From Amyelois transitella (taxonomy: Eukaryota > Arthropoda > Insecta > Lepidoptera > Pyralidae): DNA of 64,000 bases. The stretch's first letter is position 1. Each line of letters starts with the position of its first letter. The DNA lies in contig NC_083514.1 of NCBI RefSeq assembly GCF_032362555.1, positions 4,201,001 through 4,265,000 of the forward strand, read 5' to 3'. This document shows positions 41,786 through 56,194 of the stretch, in pieces. A program made the translations under genes and the position numbers. A model generated the notes under the pieces. It was given only the letters and a program-made list of their open reading frames with translations. It was not told where the DNA came from and searched no databases.

Positions 41786-43197
41786 GTTTAATTAATTTTC
41801 AAGGCGAAATTTTATTCTTTGATGTCCGTTTAAACATAGTCTGAACTCGTAAATCAAACGGGTCCACAATGAGATCGAATTTGAGGACTACCTTCATAAT
41901 GCTTTTTCGCATAAAATTCGCTGAATTCGGGATATGATTTAGGGATTTTTAACGCAAGAGTGAATTTGATCTTGTACCTTAGACCCCATCTTGCTTACTA
42001 ACAGGCAGATTAAGGTCAAACGCAATTTTTAAAAAATCTTTAATTTCATTTCGGCACTGACTATGTTTAAAAGGATGCCAATGAATCAATCACTTGTATA
42101 TTCTTTATTGCACTGTACCCAATTATCGTATAACTTTAGCAAATAACTAATTTATAATTTTGTAATTGATGTTAAATGAGTTGATGTCATACAAAGGAAC
42201 GATATCATCTCTCGACTAAAGTTGTAAGAAATGAGCTTGTAAGTTCATAATCTTATTTTGTTTCTCCTCTAGTCCTTACCCTCTTAATATGCTTAGTTAT
42301 TCAACTATAACAAAATACAAATATGTCTTTATCCCTTACAGCATAGCACCTTTATTATACTGGAAGTTTATCAAAAGCTAGAAGACTTGATGATGAAAGA
42401 GAACTTTCAAATTTTTTAAACTTTCCTTGGTTAAGGTTCACAAACTTTTTAAATCACCCATTTTGACATTTAATCTTGAGTTACCAAATCCTAATGCAGG
42501 CAATATAACTTAAATTGAAAAGAAGAAATGAGCTTTCCACTTTTAAACATCATGGTAATGGCATTTAGTCATGACTTTCTAATGTGTGAATATTAAAGCT
42601 AACATTAGTATCCCATTCAGCTATTTTATTACCGTCATTTAAATATAAGTACCTACATTTGTTGCCAAAATGAGATTGGGAAAATAAAGACTTCAGCCGT
42701 TTAGTTTACTTTATTGAAAAAAAATCGATGTATTAATATAGTAAACAAATGAGAAAAGTCAATATACCAATTAAATTCATAATAAAAAAAAGTAAAGCAA
42801 GTATTTAGTGAAGGTCTTAAAAACTATACTTAAAGAAATTTCATATTTAAGAAATTATATTTTAGTTATTCTCATTTAACAGAAAACAGAACTAAAATTT
42901 TAAGATTAACTTATAAAATTGAATACTTATGTCAATTTATTTAAGTATTATTGTAATGATAAATAAGAATATGTCAAAAATATGAATTTTAACATGTCAG
43001 CAAAAGTATGCAGCATATTTATGTTTTAAACAAATATATTACTCACATAATGAGTTTGCAGTTACTTAATACTTTTGTACGTAAATACAAAACTATGAAC
43101 TGTAGTAGTAGTTCCTTTGGGCATTACTTATTTAAATAACGATCTCAGTCTTAATTTGCATTGAATGTCAAATCAACAACTAATTAAGTATAATTAT
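41786..43197. other. convergent 3' flank GSTO 3 / CDT1
   Basis: AT-rich sequence between the stop codons of GSTO 3 (+) and CDT1 (-). It should hold both 3' UTRs. No repeats of note and no coding frame were seen. Confidence 0.5.
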
Positions 43198-45422
43198 TTA
43201 GTCATTTCTATATTTATCTGCTAATGCTTCTAATTTAGAAAGAATTTTATTCAAATCAGCATTTTTGTCGAGTTTCAGATAAGTCATATTTCTTACATCA
43301 TGCAGTTTAAGCCATTCAGGGACCTCTTCTGTCAAGACTTTTATATCTTTTTGAAGATCATTAGCAGAAACATTTGCTTTGAAGCTGCTATCTAATTTAG
43401 AGAGAATTATGTTGAGAGCAAGGACATTCTTTCTCTCAGTAACAAATATGTTCCTTAGAGTCCTCGCTAGGTCTGGTAAGCGGCTGTAGATGCGATATTT
43501 CTGTTCATGCTCAGAGGATCTAGTCATGGCCTCAAGTGCCTTTGCAGCCTGTTTAGCTTTAACCTTCTCAAGTAATGATGCAGGCAGATTACGTAAAGCA
43601 GGGTTCAAAAGAGTCACTCCACTGGTAGAAGGTTGATTAACTTCAGGCTTAGTTTCAGAGATACCTGTGACTTTCTGCTCCTCTGCTGTCAGTCCTCTAG
43701 CCTTAGCCTGCACTAACTTCTCAAGAGCTCGTTCCATTTTAGTATTGCATTTAAACAATTCGCGTGCTTTTGCTAAAACATCTTGCGCTGATGAATATTT
43801 TTCTGCATTTGGCAACTCTGGCAATTTAGCACATTCAACTTCTGGGACCTTTTCTAGTTCAAATTCAGGATGCCAACGCACCAGCTTATTATCTGCAATA
43901 ACCATGGGAGGGTCAAGTGTAGAGAGGAACTGTGCATGATGTTTCTTCACCAGTTGCAACAAAGTATCATAGAAAAATCTGCGTCTCTCCAGAAGGACAC
44001 TTGGATTCATTACTTTGATATCATTTGGGAAGTTAGGAGAAATAATCAATTCATAGGCATCTTTATGAGCAGATGTACTGAAGTTTTTAATCTTTTGCAC
44101 TTCATAATTGTAGAAATCTGGGACCAAATTTTTGATTTGAGCTAGATGTTTCTCTGTAAAATTCCTCTTGAGCATTTCTTGTACAGAGGGTTTAAGTTTG
44201 GCAAATGTTATTTTTTCATTCCTGTTGTAAAGCAAGGCCACAACTGTTTCCATGCCCCGGAACAATTCTGCAAGGAATCTGTACTGATGAGGTAGTGGTA
44301 AGCTTGTAGAAGGTGCTGCCAAAGATGCATGTCTGATGTATGCAGGTACCTGAAATGTAAACTTTTACTTATAATGAAGGAATTAATCAATACATATGAA
44401 TGGGTTGAAAATCCACAACTTCAAGATTAAGTGGAGATTAGCCTGCTTGAGATTATATGCAATTAGTCCATTATAGTAGAATGTAGGAGTGCAAGTTTTA
44501 AGTAATTTGAATGCATTTTGAATGCATACTGAACAAAAGGTACAAATAATAAAATTAATCAATTACACTTAGCATGTTTATTAATAGAGGGTTGGCTGGA
44601 AGAGATTAAGAGCCTAAAAACAAAAAAATTAGCTTCAAATATAATGTTATTCTCATACATACCTTACTAGGGCTTTTAACAGGACTGACAACAACTTTCC
44701 GAGGTGAAATCAATGGTCTCTGGGGTACTTCTATTGGTGACCCCTCACTTTTAGGAGGCAACAGATCCTTGTTTGCTAATGATGCTCTCTTGCTGGGGCT
44801 AAAACAATTTTTGGAGGTGATAATTATGACCAGCATTTAAAATTTTTAATAATTGTTGTTGGTTTAATACATACATACATTTTTAATATTTAATTTTATC
44901 TACTTACCTTGAAGGAACCTCCACATCAATTGATTGAAATCCAATTAGGTTGCGTTGTTCATTTGCTTCTTTTAAATCATGAATACCCTTGCTGATTCGT
45001 GCTGCTGAAGTCTTTAACTGTGCTAACCGTGAGCTTCCAGCCAATTTCTTTCTGATATCACCCAAGCTTAACTCTTTTCTGGCTGTATTCAAAGCAGATT
45101 TAGATACATCGGGATTTTTTGCTATGTTTGATACACTCGATTTATTCAAAAAGGCAGCTACTTTGCTAGGCTGAGATGACCCCTTGTTAGAACTTGGACA
45201 GGTATTTAGACTTTCAGATATTGGATGAACATCGGGAATCTTAACTTTTTTCGGGCTCTTGATGCTTTCACATTTGCTAATTAAATTATTTCCTCTTAAG
45301 CTCTTCGGATTAGCTAGTGAAGATTTATCTAAATGGGGAACTTTACTTTTAGAACTAACAATATCGTCAACGGCTGGTCGTTTTCTACTATTAAAAAATG
45401 AAGTAATTGTTGTTTGAGACAT
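43198..45422 (-). CDS. Cdt1: CDT1 / double parked, replication licensing factor
   Basis: Loads the MCM helicase at origins in G1 and is destroyed in S phase. Minus-strand exons 45422-44908, 44798-44663, 44349-43198 join in frame to 600 residues (human 546). The N-terminus MSQTTITSFFNSRKR is a PCNA-binding PIP box followed by basic residues, as expected for the CRL4-Cdt2 degron. Residues 1-217 are otherwise disordered, with Ser-Pro sites in exon 2 (ISPRK, VSPVKSPSK). The geminin-binding winged helix begins at LPLPHQYRFLAELFRGMETV and contains ITFAKLKPSVQEM; the C-terminal winged helix that contacts MCM starts near RIYSRLPDLARTLRNIF. A TS pair stands where the degron consensus has TD. An E2F-type site lies about 215 bp upstream. 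Confidence 0.9.
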
Positions 45423-46721
45423 CTTACCAATTTAATTTAACACTATGGGTATAAACTTAGACAAACCTACTATGCAAATTAACCAAAGAAAATAAGCTAA
45501 AGCTACGCCAGCCGCTTTTCCCTCCAAAATCAGCGACAAATCTTTCGATCCTAATTCCTAACCTGACTGTCTGATACAATTTGTATGATCTGAAATTTGA
45601 ATGCAAACCGTTTTGACAGTGACAAGGACGCCACACCCGCGAAAACGTCTGAGGTCTATTCACGAATATAGTTCCCATAGTAAACACGAACGAAGTGTGG
45701 TCATTTTTGAATTTTGGAAAAAAATTTTTTTGTGTATAAAGAGCCACCGTGATTGTGGTAGTCTTTGATAGTTATTTTTATGTCCTTTAAATCAACTAAT
45801 GGATTTTATAACTTATTCTGGCAACACCTTTATATGTTCAGGTGAAAGTTCAGTTCAGAACCTCAGACGAGGTATATCAAAATAATGGACGGAGTCTTGC
45901 AATTTGTGGTACCAAGTGATTTTTCAGATTGCTGAGTATTTTCTGGTGGCTGAGTATTTGTGTGCTAAATGATAATTGAGTCTGTACTAATATTCACGAA
46001 AACTGCTTTAACGATTTCGTTGAAGTTTGAAATATAGGCATATGCGTGGGTAAAAAATCGACGATCGAGGAAAATTCGTTTTACCCAAATTTTTACCTAA
46101 CTAAAGTTTTGAATTTAGTGTTTAAGTGTATGCCAATGATATAGGTATAATAGAGATATTTCTGTTCCCCTACGATTCTCTACATATTTACAAGCATCAA
46201 TTTATTTTGTGGTGACTTCAGTGTATAGATTCTTCTATTAACTCTATGTATTATATATGAGATCTTATTGTATGTATAGATACCTACTTTAATTTATAAA
46301 GAATAGAGTTTATTAAGCTTAGAGTCTATTAAGGTAACTATCTAAAGGTAAGAAAGTCAGAGAATTTAATTAAATTATTTAAAAATAATTACGAACTTAC
46401 CTATTTAAATGTTTAATATGATTTCTTTAAGCAAGGAACTTCTGCTATCGAAACATAAATCCTTGCTATATGAGTAAAAACTTAAATAGTTCTGTATCTG
46501 AGTAAAAATATAAGCATAGAGATAGAAAAAGTTCTTTCTGACGAGGAACAGAAACACATCATAACTCTTGATTGGTGAACAAGATGTCAATGTTCATACA
46601 TCATTGAGTATTAAGGATGACAGCTTTTAGCTTTTTACAAAATAACCGTAGCCGTAATAATCATAAGTAAAATGGTACACAATATTTATATTTCCTACAG
46701 TATCAGTGTTATTGATGTATA
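45423..46721. other. divergent region CDT1 / monocarboxylate transporter
   Basis: Contains the CDT1 promoter side (with TTTTCGCGGG on the minus strand at 45636-45645) and the 5' flank of the transporter. A splice acceptor-like TTTCCTACAG ends at 46700, 21 bp before the transporter ATG, so a 5' UTR intron is likely. No other coding sequence seen. Confidence 0.5.
45636..45645 (-). promoter_or_regulatory. E2F-type site upstream of CDT1
   Basis: Read on the CDT1 strand the bases are TTTTCGCGGG, a match to the E2F consensus TTTSSCGC. It lies 214 bp upstream of the CDT1 start codon. CDT1 is a known E2F target in animals, which makes the match credible; binding itself is inferred. Confidence 0.6.
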
Positions 46722-48683
46722 ATGCCGCCCAAACCGAGAAATGACACTGAGCATAAGAAAAGCGTATTAGTTGTGCCCAGTAGAGTAGTAAGCAGGCCAG
46801 ATGAACTCGAAGGGGGCGAAGAGACAGAAATCGCAGCTCAAATATCTGTACCGGAGGAGGGAGGCTGGGGATGGGTAGTAGTTATAGCTGCTTTCTGCTG
46901 TATCATGATATTAGATGGAGTTTGTTTCACATTTGGAAGTATGATTCAAGATATCAAGAACGATTTCCAGACAACAGATTCAAAAGTCGCTTTTGTTAAT
47001 TCCTTGGCAGTCGCGTTATATTTTTTATTAGGACCTCTAGCATCAGCATCTATAAATCGATTTGGATTTAGACTATGTTGTATGTTTGGTTCTGTCGTTG
47101 TATCTTGTTCGTTACTTTGTTCATACTTTACCACTAATTACATTTCTCTCTGTGTCTTTTATGGAGCATTCGCTGGCTTGGGTTATTGTTTTATAAATTT
47201 ATCAAGTGGTCTTATAGTAGGCTTTTACTTTGAGAAACTACGTGCAATAGCGTTAGCAATAGCTGCAACTGGGTCAAGCGTTGGGATTGCTGTTATGTCT
47301 CCAGTAAATACATACTTAATCAGTGTAGCCGGTTGGAGAGTCACAACTTTATTTCATACGGGATTATTTGGTATAATATATTTTATGGGAATGACATATA
47401 GGCCTCTTTTATCGTTGACAGTGATCACAACCACCGATGACCCAACTCGCACTGTTACTTATTTGCCAAATCTAGCTTCTGTAAGTCAAAGTACTGGTTC
47501 ACGCGCAAACAATGGAGGCGGGTTAATACCAACTGCAACAGAAAGATTATTTAGTGCAGTATCAAATGCAAATTTTCCAACAGCAGCATCTGTCGTAGTA
47601 GAAGGTTTATCTTCAAGTCCAACACAACCAGGTCCATCGACAGCTGCAGCTGTATCAAGGATAACATTAACAGCTCACAGTCCTCATGGGGGAATAAGCA
47701 GACGTCAGTTAAAACAAGTGCAATCAATTATATCAAGGACTAGTGTTCAAGATAAATCGAAAAAGAACGTAGAGGTTACGCTTAATATTGATGAGCCTAA
47801 AAAAAGAAAATGGTGGCAAAGATTATGTCATTGGGAATCACACGTTCCAGAATCCCGACCAATGTATAGAGATGATGCTTTCTATGATGGCAAAATAGAA
47901 AAATTACCTGAATATCAAAAGAGTATGATGGATACAGGAGAAGCGAAAACAGGGTTAGAATATCAAATGGCTGTATCTAGAGCAGTTACTGCTGTTGATT
48001 TAAAGGAAAGGAGAGGTGTTTTTACCACTGCTGCTCGGCGAGTATTAGCTACAATGGTCGACCCAAAACTACTAAGTAGAAAATCGTTCTTACTTTTAAG
48101 CTCTAGCGGGTTTATTGTTTATTTGGGCTACTTAGTCCCTTATGTATTTATTCAAGATCGTAATCGATCCGCCGGAATAGATGATTATCATTGTAATATA
48201 TTTGTAACCGTGATTGGAGTAGCAAATGCTGTGGGCAGATTGGTGATGGGAGCATTAACTAGTAAGTTTGATTCATTAACATTATACTCAGTCGCGTGTT
48301 GTTCGGCTGGAACAGCAACTATACTATCTACTATATCTTATAGTTTATATTACCAATACGGTTATTGTGTTATATTTGGATTTTTTATATCTAGCTTTGC
48401 GAGTTTAAGAAGTATAGTTGTCGTTTCTATATACGGATTAGATAAATTAACTAATGCTACAGGTTTATTACTGTTATTTCAAGGTTGTGGAAGCTTGATA
48501 AGTACTCCAATGGCAGGAATATTAAAAGAAAATTTTGACTATAAAATTTCGTTTTATATAGCTGGCATGTTTATGTTGTTAGGTGGTATTATCGCTATTC
48601 CGGTAAGAATATTAGCCAGCAGGGAAGATGAGCGTGAACATGAGATGAAAAAATATACACAAAGCTACAAAAATAAAAACTAA
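46722..48683 (+). CDS. monocarboxylate transporter (SLC16 family, MFS)
   Basis: A plasma-membrane transporter of the major facilitator superfamily, probably for monocarboxylates or related small acids. The 653-residue frame is a single exon. The family signature EGGWGW (residues 46-51) leads into membrane segment 1 (VVVIAAFCCIMIL). Six hydrophobic segments (about 50-228) are followed by a cytosolic loop of about 200 residues, rich in Ser and Thr with basic KKRKWWQR, and then six more segments (about 445-635). GRLVMGALTSKFD and GLDKLTNATGLLLLFQG fit SLC16 conservation in the second half. The loop is longer than in vertebrate MCT1, as is common for insect members. The substrate cannot be predicted. 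A probable 5' UTR intron ends at 46700. Confidence 0.88.
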   Translation: MPPKPRNDTEHKKSVLVVPSRVVSRPDELEGGEETEIAAQISVPEEGGWGWVVVIAAFCCIMILDGVCFTFGSMIQDIKNDFQTTDSKVAFVNSLAVALYFLLGPLASASINRFGFRLCCMFGSVVVSCSLLCSYFTTNYISLCVFYGAFAGLGYCFINLSSGLIVGFYFEKLRAIALAIAATGSSVGIAVMSPVNTYLISVAGWRVTTLFHTGLFGIIYFMGMTYRPLLSLTVITTTDDPTRTVTYLPNLASVSQSTGSRANNGGGLIPTATERLFSAVSNANFPTAASVVVEGLSSSPTQPGPSTAAAVSRITLTAHSPHGGISRRQLKQVQSIISRTSVQDKSKKNVEVTLNIDEPKKRKWWQRLCHWESHVPESRPMYRDDAFYDGKIEKLPEYQKSMMDTGEAKTGLEYQMAVSRAVTAVDLKERRGVFTTAARRVLATMVDPKLLSRKSFLLLSSSGFIVYLGYLVPYVFIQDRNRSAGIDDYHCNIFVTVIGVANAVGRLVMGALTSKFDSLTLYSVACCSAGTATILSTISYSLYYQYGYCVIFGFFISSFASLRSIVVVSIYGLDKLTNATGLLLLFQGCGSLISTPMAGILKENFDYKISFYIAGMFMLLGGIIAIPVRILASREDEREHEMKKYTQSYKNKN

Positions 48684-50763
48684 TTATGTGATACGAAAAC
48701 TCCAATCCGGTCAATCTAGACGTTCAAAATTAAAGTAATACCAGGAATTAAAAAAATTAAATCTCAAAATTTCTATGCTTCCATCGCTCCGATACATGAA
48801 AAAAAAAATATTTGAGCTCGAAGGGGATAAAATGAGATTAACGTGATTTTCTTTTAACCGTTAAGTTATCAATTTAAATTATAATGAAAATAAACAAAAC
48901 AGACAAACATTTATTCATCTTGCTCTGCGCCAACGTCAATCTCCTGTCTGGTTTCCTTCCCCCAAATGTTGACTACGAGTAGAAGAGATTGCATTAGCGA
49001 TAAGTCCTTTGTACCATCTCTGTTTTGTATATTTAACTCTTATGATGCAATAAAGACTTTTATATACCTAACTATACAAAATATCATAATATACCTACTT
49101 ACACAACATACACACACAATAATTATTACACATATTAAAATCTAGGTACAATTTTGGCCCGAAGTAATTTTACGATCAACCGACTTAACGTTTTAAAGAA
49201 AATCGAGAATTTACTTTACTTTTGACCCCATATAAGTTTTTTTTTTTCATTATAAGTATATTTTTCATTATAGATATATAATTACATTGTTAATTATGTT
49301 TTTTGCAATTTCACTTACCTACCTACTTTATGCTGATTGTGATTTTATTTGATAACTACCCTCGCTCTTTTTTTTGGTCTAGTTTGAAGTGTGGGAGAGA
49401 TATATTCAAATAATTCGTTGTATACTTACTTATAACGATTTACAAGTAAGCTTTGTAATCAACTATGTAACCAATTAAAATAAAATAACAGATACAAACA
49501 TATTTTTATTTTTTGTACAACGAATATTGGTTTTCTGAGTCAGCATTTAAGCTAGTTAATAAATCAAGACAATAGGCATATTCATTCTCCGTATCATATT
49601 GATCAGCATCGCGATCAGAGAATGCTAGTTTGGATGCATGTTTTATGGTGCAGTGTTAAGTACGGCGTTTCGGATTCTAAATGGATCGGTTTATATGCGT
49701 CCGAGAGTCCGTGTTATTGGATCGCGATGCTAGACGTGATGTTCTGGACCCAGCTTAAAACAATTCCGTAAAATAATGAGCGGCAAGTATAAGCCCATTT
49801 ATTTTATAGTGCGCAAATTTTTAAAACTTTTTTTAATATAATCGCGGGATAGAGGTGCGTTGATTACCCCCAATCTGTGCCCATGATAAAGACTCCTTCG
49901 AATAATTAGGATCCTGTAGATATCATGCATCCGGCAACATCGATTGCGATATTAAATCCCGCAGCAGCAGATTGGTCAAAATGGCGTGAGGTGAGGAGTT
50001 TATTTCTTACCTCAAACTGCAGTTAACAGTACCGCAAGTATATACATTCATGGTTAGGTCTGTCCAGTTTTATGACATCGAAGCATGGCTAGTTTTAAAG
50101 CGGTAAAAGCAGTTTGCCACAAAGACGAAAATAATGCACTAGACGTGCGAAGTTTCGTGGAGTGTGTTACGTGAGAAACTACCGCACCCGCGGTTGCTTT
50201 TATATCCGTGTCACAGCAGGATTTTAATACATAAGTATTGTTTTATTATACAGGCAAACGATGATCGTACGGAACCCTCCTTGCGCGAATACAACTCGCA
50301 ATTGGCCGGTTTTTAAATCATAAATCTCATAGGTCATTATAGTTCTAAATATACCTCTTGCAATGAATCTTGTATCTTCCATAAATGTTTGTTTGTAAAA
50401 TTTTTAGTGCACATGAAAAAGAAAGATAATATATTACAAAACAGTCATTGGATTTAGAAGAATATGTACAATAGCGGACTTATCCCAATTTTTCGTAGTT
50501 TCTGGTATCTATCATCTAGGTAATATCAACCACAAAATAGCTACCACATCCAACTTTTGCATCTAACTCACATCATGTTCCAATTTGATAGCGATAGCAT
50601 TCACTTTGATTTTTTTTACTGGCAACATTGTGAATATTCATTTCATGTTCGAGGCTTCGAGCGCATTTTGTTCTGCGACCGGCCGCCATAGTCAAACAAA
50701 AGGATTGCAATGAGACGATAAATTTTATTTATTGCAAGTTGTTGAAGTGTTTTAATTTACTAA
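48684..50763. other. intergenic region transporter / SRPK
   Basis: AT-rich, with a reversed fragment of family C (50250-50320: CGTACGGAACCCTCCTTGCG and CAATTGGCCGGTTTTT). A pair of inverted CATCGCGATC-type words occurs near 49606 and 49720. The last 150 bp are richer in GC and probably hold the SRPK promoter and 5' UTR. No gene seen. Confidence 0.45.
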
Positions 50764-52575
<1,812 letters not shown>

Positions 52576-53839
52576 TGTACATGCTCTCTTTTGGAATGAG
52601 TGCTAATTCATTCGTGAAATTAGTAGTGTCTACATACAAAGTATTTCAGTGTTTACATTTTAATCAAAGTTTATTTATGGATTTGTTTGTGAATAATTTA
52701 ATTTGTACCAAGATTGTTTACCTAGCAATCCTTTATTGGAAAATTGTGTGCAACTACTGAGGTACCCAACAGAAGTGTCAGCAACAAGAAGTGGCAAAGT
52801 ATAAGATACACTTGCTGCTCAAGTTTATAACTACTTTTGTTCAGATTAATATAGCAATTGGCATAAATTTAGACAACATTAAATTACCCAATTGTACAGA
52901 TAGCTTTAGGAAAAATTGTGATGTATGTAGACAATATAGGTTTTGTCACATTAATCTTTTAGGAATTTATTAGTTGACATAGCTCAGCACTTAAAACATC
53001 TAGAATTGAGGAACCTAATATATAAAGTCATGCATGAAATCTGTAGCCATTTTGGTAGTATTTTCACATAGTTTAAGTTTGTGTTTTATCACTATCACAA
53101 TAAAAATCTCATAATGTAAACTTTAGGAATAAGACAGTATTTGTAATGCCACACCTCCGAGACTGCCTTTTTATAATCAATGAGTCATCTAAATTTAACA
53201 ATGGCTGGAGTCTACTTTCAATTGAGGCAGTTTGAATACAGTGTCCTCTGCCAGCTGATAGCTATATTATCATAGATCCCAATTTACATGACCATTTGTA
53301 TTAATTATATATGCAAATTTACATGAATAAATTGTCAAAATGAGCTTGTTACTTTGTTTTTTTATTTTGTTCTTATTCCCTTATGTTCTTTTTAAATACT
53401 AAATTTTGTCAAGGGATTATAGAGAAGAATAATAATACCTATATTTGGGCTGAGGACACTTTGTATGCAGTTTCTTATGAGTACATATCAAGATAATTGT
53501 GTTGCGTCATGAATTGACTGCCTGTCTGACGCCTTAGAATACGCTATGTAATGTACGATTACATTGTGGGAGTAAGAGTTATTGAAATCGCTGTTATAAT
53601 GTAAAAACTACTGGTGGTACCCACATTAAGGAAATTAAAAGGCAAGAAGCTTCGGCCATGGACGAAGTCGCGAGCTAGAGTCGAAGTAAACTAATATATA
53701 GTGGGAGGGTGGAGCTAAAAGGGCTACCGAGAGTTAAGATGATAGATAGGTTTTTTCTTTAATGTATTTATTATTATTATGAGAAAAATAAACAAAAAGG
53801 GACAATACCAAGGTTATAGGTATTTCACGAAGACTAACA

Positions 53840-53965
53840 TGTATTGTTACTATTTGAATCACAATTCCATCATTAAGCCATCCCGCTGAACGTGGCCTTA
53901 CAATCCTTTCGAGACTGCTGGCTCTGTCTACCCCGTAAGAGATAAAGTCGTGATATTGTATCATG
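53840..53965 (+). repeat. dispersed repeat family A, partial copy
   Basis: CATTAAGCCATCCCGCTGAA, CGTGGCCTTACAATCCTTTC, GAGACTGCTGGCTCTGTCTA, CCCCGTAAGAGATAAAGTCG. Confidence 0.7.
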
Positions 53966-54679
53966 GTGATTGAAATGTTGCATGGCTTTATGCCCATAAA
54001 GCCAAGTCAGTCACTGACTTGTATGTAACTCGTCTAGTGGTGTATAAAGGTATGATTTGGTTGTTACCAATAATCTATGGTAAACGAAATGGGGAATGTG
54101 ATGTTTAATAAGATATTGTGAATAGAAAAGGGTATGCCATATTTTTAAATGATAATCCTAGGTCCAAGACGATAGTAGGTACCTTACCTGAGCATGATCT
54201 GGTGAAAGGTCAGGTCAAGAGAACCTGTAAGTTGTACTTATATGAATTAGAATGTACTTAGATGCAAGACAATATGGGAAAAAATTCTGCTGCCTAGTAC
54301 TCTGGGGAATAGTGGTTAGGTCTAACTAGGGAAAACGCGTTCTATCTAAAAACTAGTTTTAACTGTAACAGTTATAATGTAAATGCATACAGTAGGTACA
54401 TACATACTTTCAAAACGTTTTTTTTATAATTACGGGTCAATGGGCTAGTTGACTTATATTGAATTTTATATTTTAAATGAATATTTTCTATTGTAGTAAG
54501 CTTAGGACTCAAACTTTAATAATATCGATTAAAACGATGGTTACTATATTTTTATGAAAACTATTAAAAGTCAATTTAATCTTCAAACTTACCCACAGGT
54601 TAGCCAGGGTTTTTAGACGAAGTGATTACATATTCTTTGGTTTTTAAAGAACAAATGTTCGCTTAGAATAGTAAAATGA

Positions 54680-54870
54680 AAAGGTCCACTCCATCTCTTT
54701 TCGATGGATGTCGTTAAAGGCGTCTAAGGGATAGGCTTATAAAGTAGAGATTCTTCTTTTATGCGATGGGCTAGGAACCCGTCACCATTTGGATCTATCA
54801 GTCTTTTCAATACTGTTGGCTCTGTCTACCTCGCAAGGGATATAGACGTAATTATATGTATGTTTGTTTA
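54680..54870 (+). repeat. dispersed repeat family A, copy with internal deletion
   Basis: GTCCACTCCATCTCTTTTCG, ATGGATGTCGTTAAAGGCGT, GCGATGGGCTAGGAACCCGT, ATCAGTCTTTTCAATACTGT, CGCAAGGGATATAGACGTAA. The AAGCCAAA..GCTGAACGTGG block is missing. Confidence 0.75.
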
Positions 54871-55296
54871 GTTTAAAACGTGACGTCAGATCACAGATAA
54901 TAAATACACTAATATGGCGAACAGCGTTTTCGTTCGTTTTTGAAAAGTATGATTTTAAATTAATTTTTGAGACGTTATAGGTATTTAAAAAATGTAATTA
55001 ACTTTATATTTTTTTTATAACAAATATGAACTTTTTAGTACCAACTTGAAAAATGAGTCAGCTAGCCTACTGAAATACTCATATAATGTTTGTTAGGGAA
55101 TAGGTATGCATTGTAAAATATAGTATGTAACTATGTAGGTATTGTTACATATTGTAAAATCATATCTTCTTCGTGGTGGGGCAGGCAGAGACAGACTATA
55201 CATTTTTTCCAATCGCCACGGACCCCTGTAGTACCTACTTCTCTCGCTTCATCTCTACACTAAGCCTCATCCACTTAATAACAGAGTTGAGCAAAT

Positions 55297-55338
55297 CATC
55301 ACCACATTACCTACGTAATAGTAGGTAATGTGGTGATG
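55297..55338. repeat. perfect 18-bp inverted repeat, 6-base loop
   Basis: CATCACCACATTACCTAC, loop GTAATA, GTAGGTAATGTGGTGATG. No mismatch. Confidence 0.95.
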
Positions 55339-55614
55339 TCTCCTGATCGCACAAACTTACTTATATTATTGTAAAGAAATGTATACTCTATTGTATAGTA
55401 GAGAAACATTGTACTGCTGTTATATGAGATACCTACCGCGGTCGTAACGTTACGGTGTCATGCACTCGGCATCCACATTGCTGAATAGGCGGCCGGCCAC
55501 AAAGCTTACGAAAGTATCAAACTACACTAACTAGGTACGTAGGTACATTAATTCCTATCTATAAACAATCTATAAGTATTGTTTTTCTGGCGTAAATCTC
55601 AATTACTTCTTTAT

Positions 55615-55790
55615 CTCTGAAGAGAAGCCCGGGGTGTGCCGTCAATCATTTTTACAGATTAACATCATGGTCAATAACAATGATCTGTAAAATTGATTGG
55701 GTAAAACAGGTTTTTACACATAGCGACTCCCGTGTGACCTTCCTAACCATACTAGGGGAAGTTAGCCCATATTGAGTCATAGTAATCCGT
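55615..55790 (+). repeat. dispersed repeat family B, copy 4
   Basis: GAAGAGAAGCCCGGGGTGTG, ATTGATTGGGTAAAACAGGT, TTTTACACATAGCGACTCCC, GGGGAAGTTAGCCCATATTG. A short stretch in the middle differs from the other copies. Confidence 0.65.
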
Positions 55791-56017
55791 GGGAAAGAGA
55801 GGGAGAGTAATCTTTTTCTTAAGTGCCGGGAACCACACGGCACGTCAATAGCAACATGGTAACAGTTGATAAGTAGGTGTAATCTGTAGTAAAATGCAGT
55901 CTTGGTGACTCGCGGTACATAATAGGGCGAGGCAAATAAAAAAGAAATAGGTAGGTATGTACATACATACCTGTATACCTTATCCTATAAATACGTATAT
56001 ACCTTAACCTTTATATA

Positions 56018-56039
56018 CAGCTTGGCAAATAAGAGTTTG
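56018..56039 (+). repeat. left terminal inverted repeat of the transposon
   Basis: Starts CAGCTTGGCAAATAAGAG; preceded by TA. Pairs with 58937-58958 at 19 of 22 positions. Confidence 0.8.
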
Positions 56040-56194
56040 TACCGGTGACAGGTGGTACTAAAGAGTGTGAATAATGGCAACACTATTTTGCTGTCATAAA
56101 CTAGTACATACGAAGTCGAACATTCGTTTTGGTTTTTGTATTTTGGTGAAATTGAAACTTTTAAGTGAATAATTTGTAAAATATATGTAGAAAC

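Larger units (their letters stand above)
52576..56015. other. intergenic region SRPK / transposon
   Basis: The first about 770 bp look like the SRPK 3' UTR (poly(A)-type words AATAAA near 53098 and 53328). Beyond it are two family A pieces, an 18-bp hairpin (55297-55338), and a family B piece (55615-55790). No gene seen. Confidence 0.5.
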
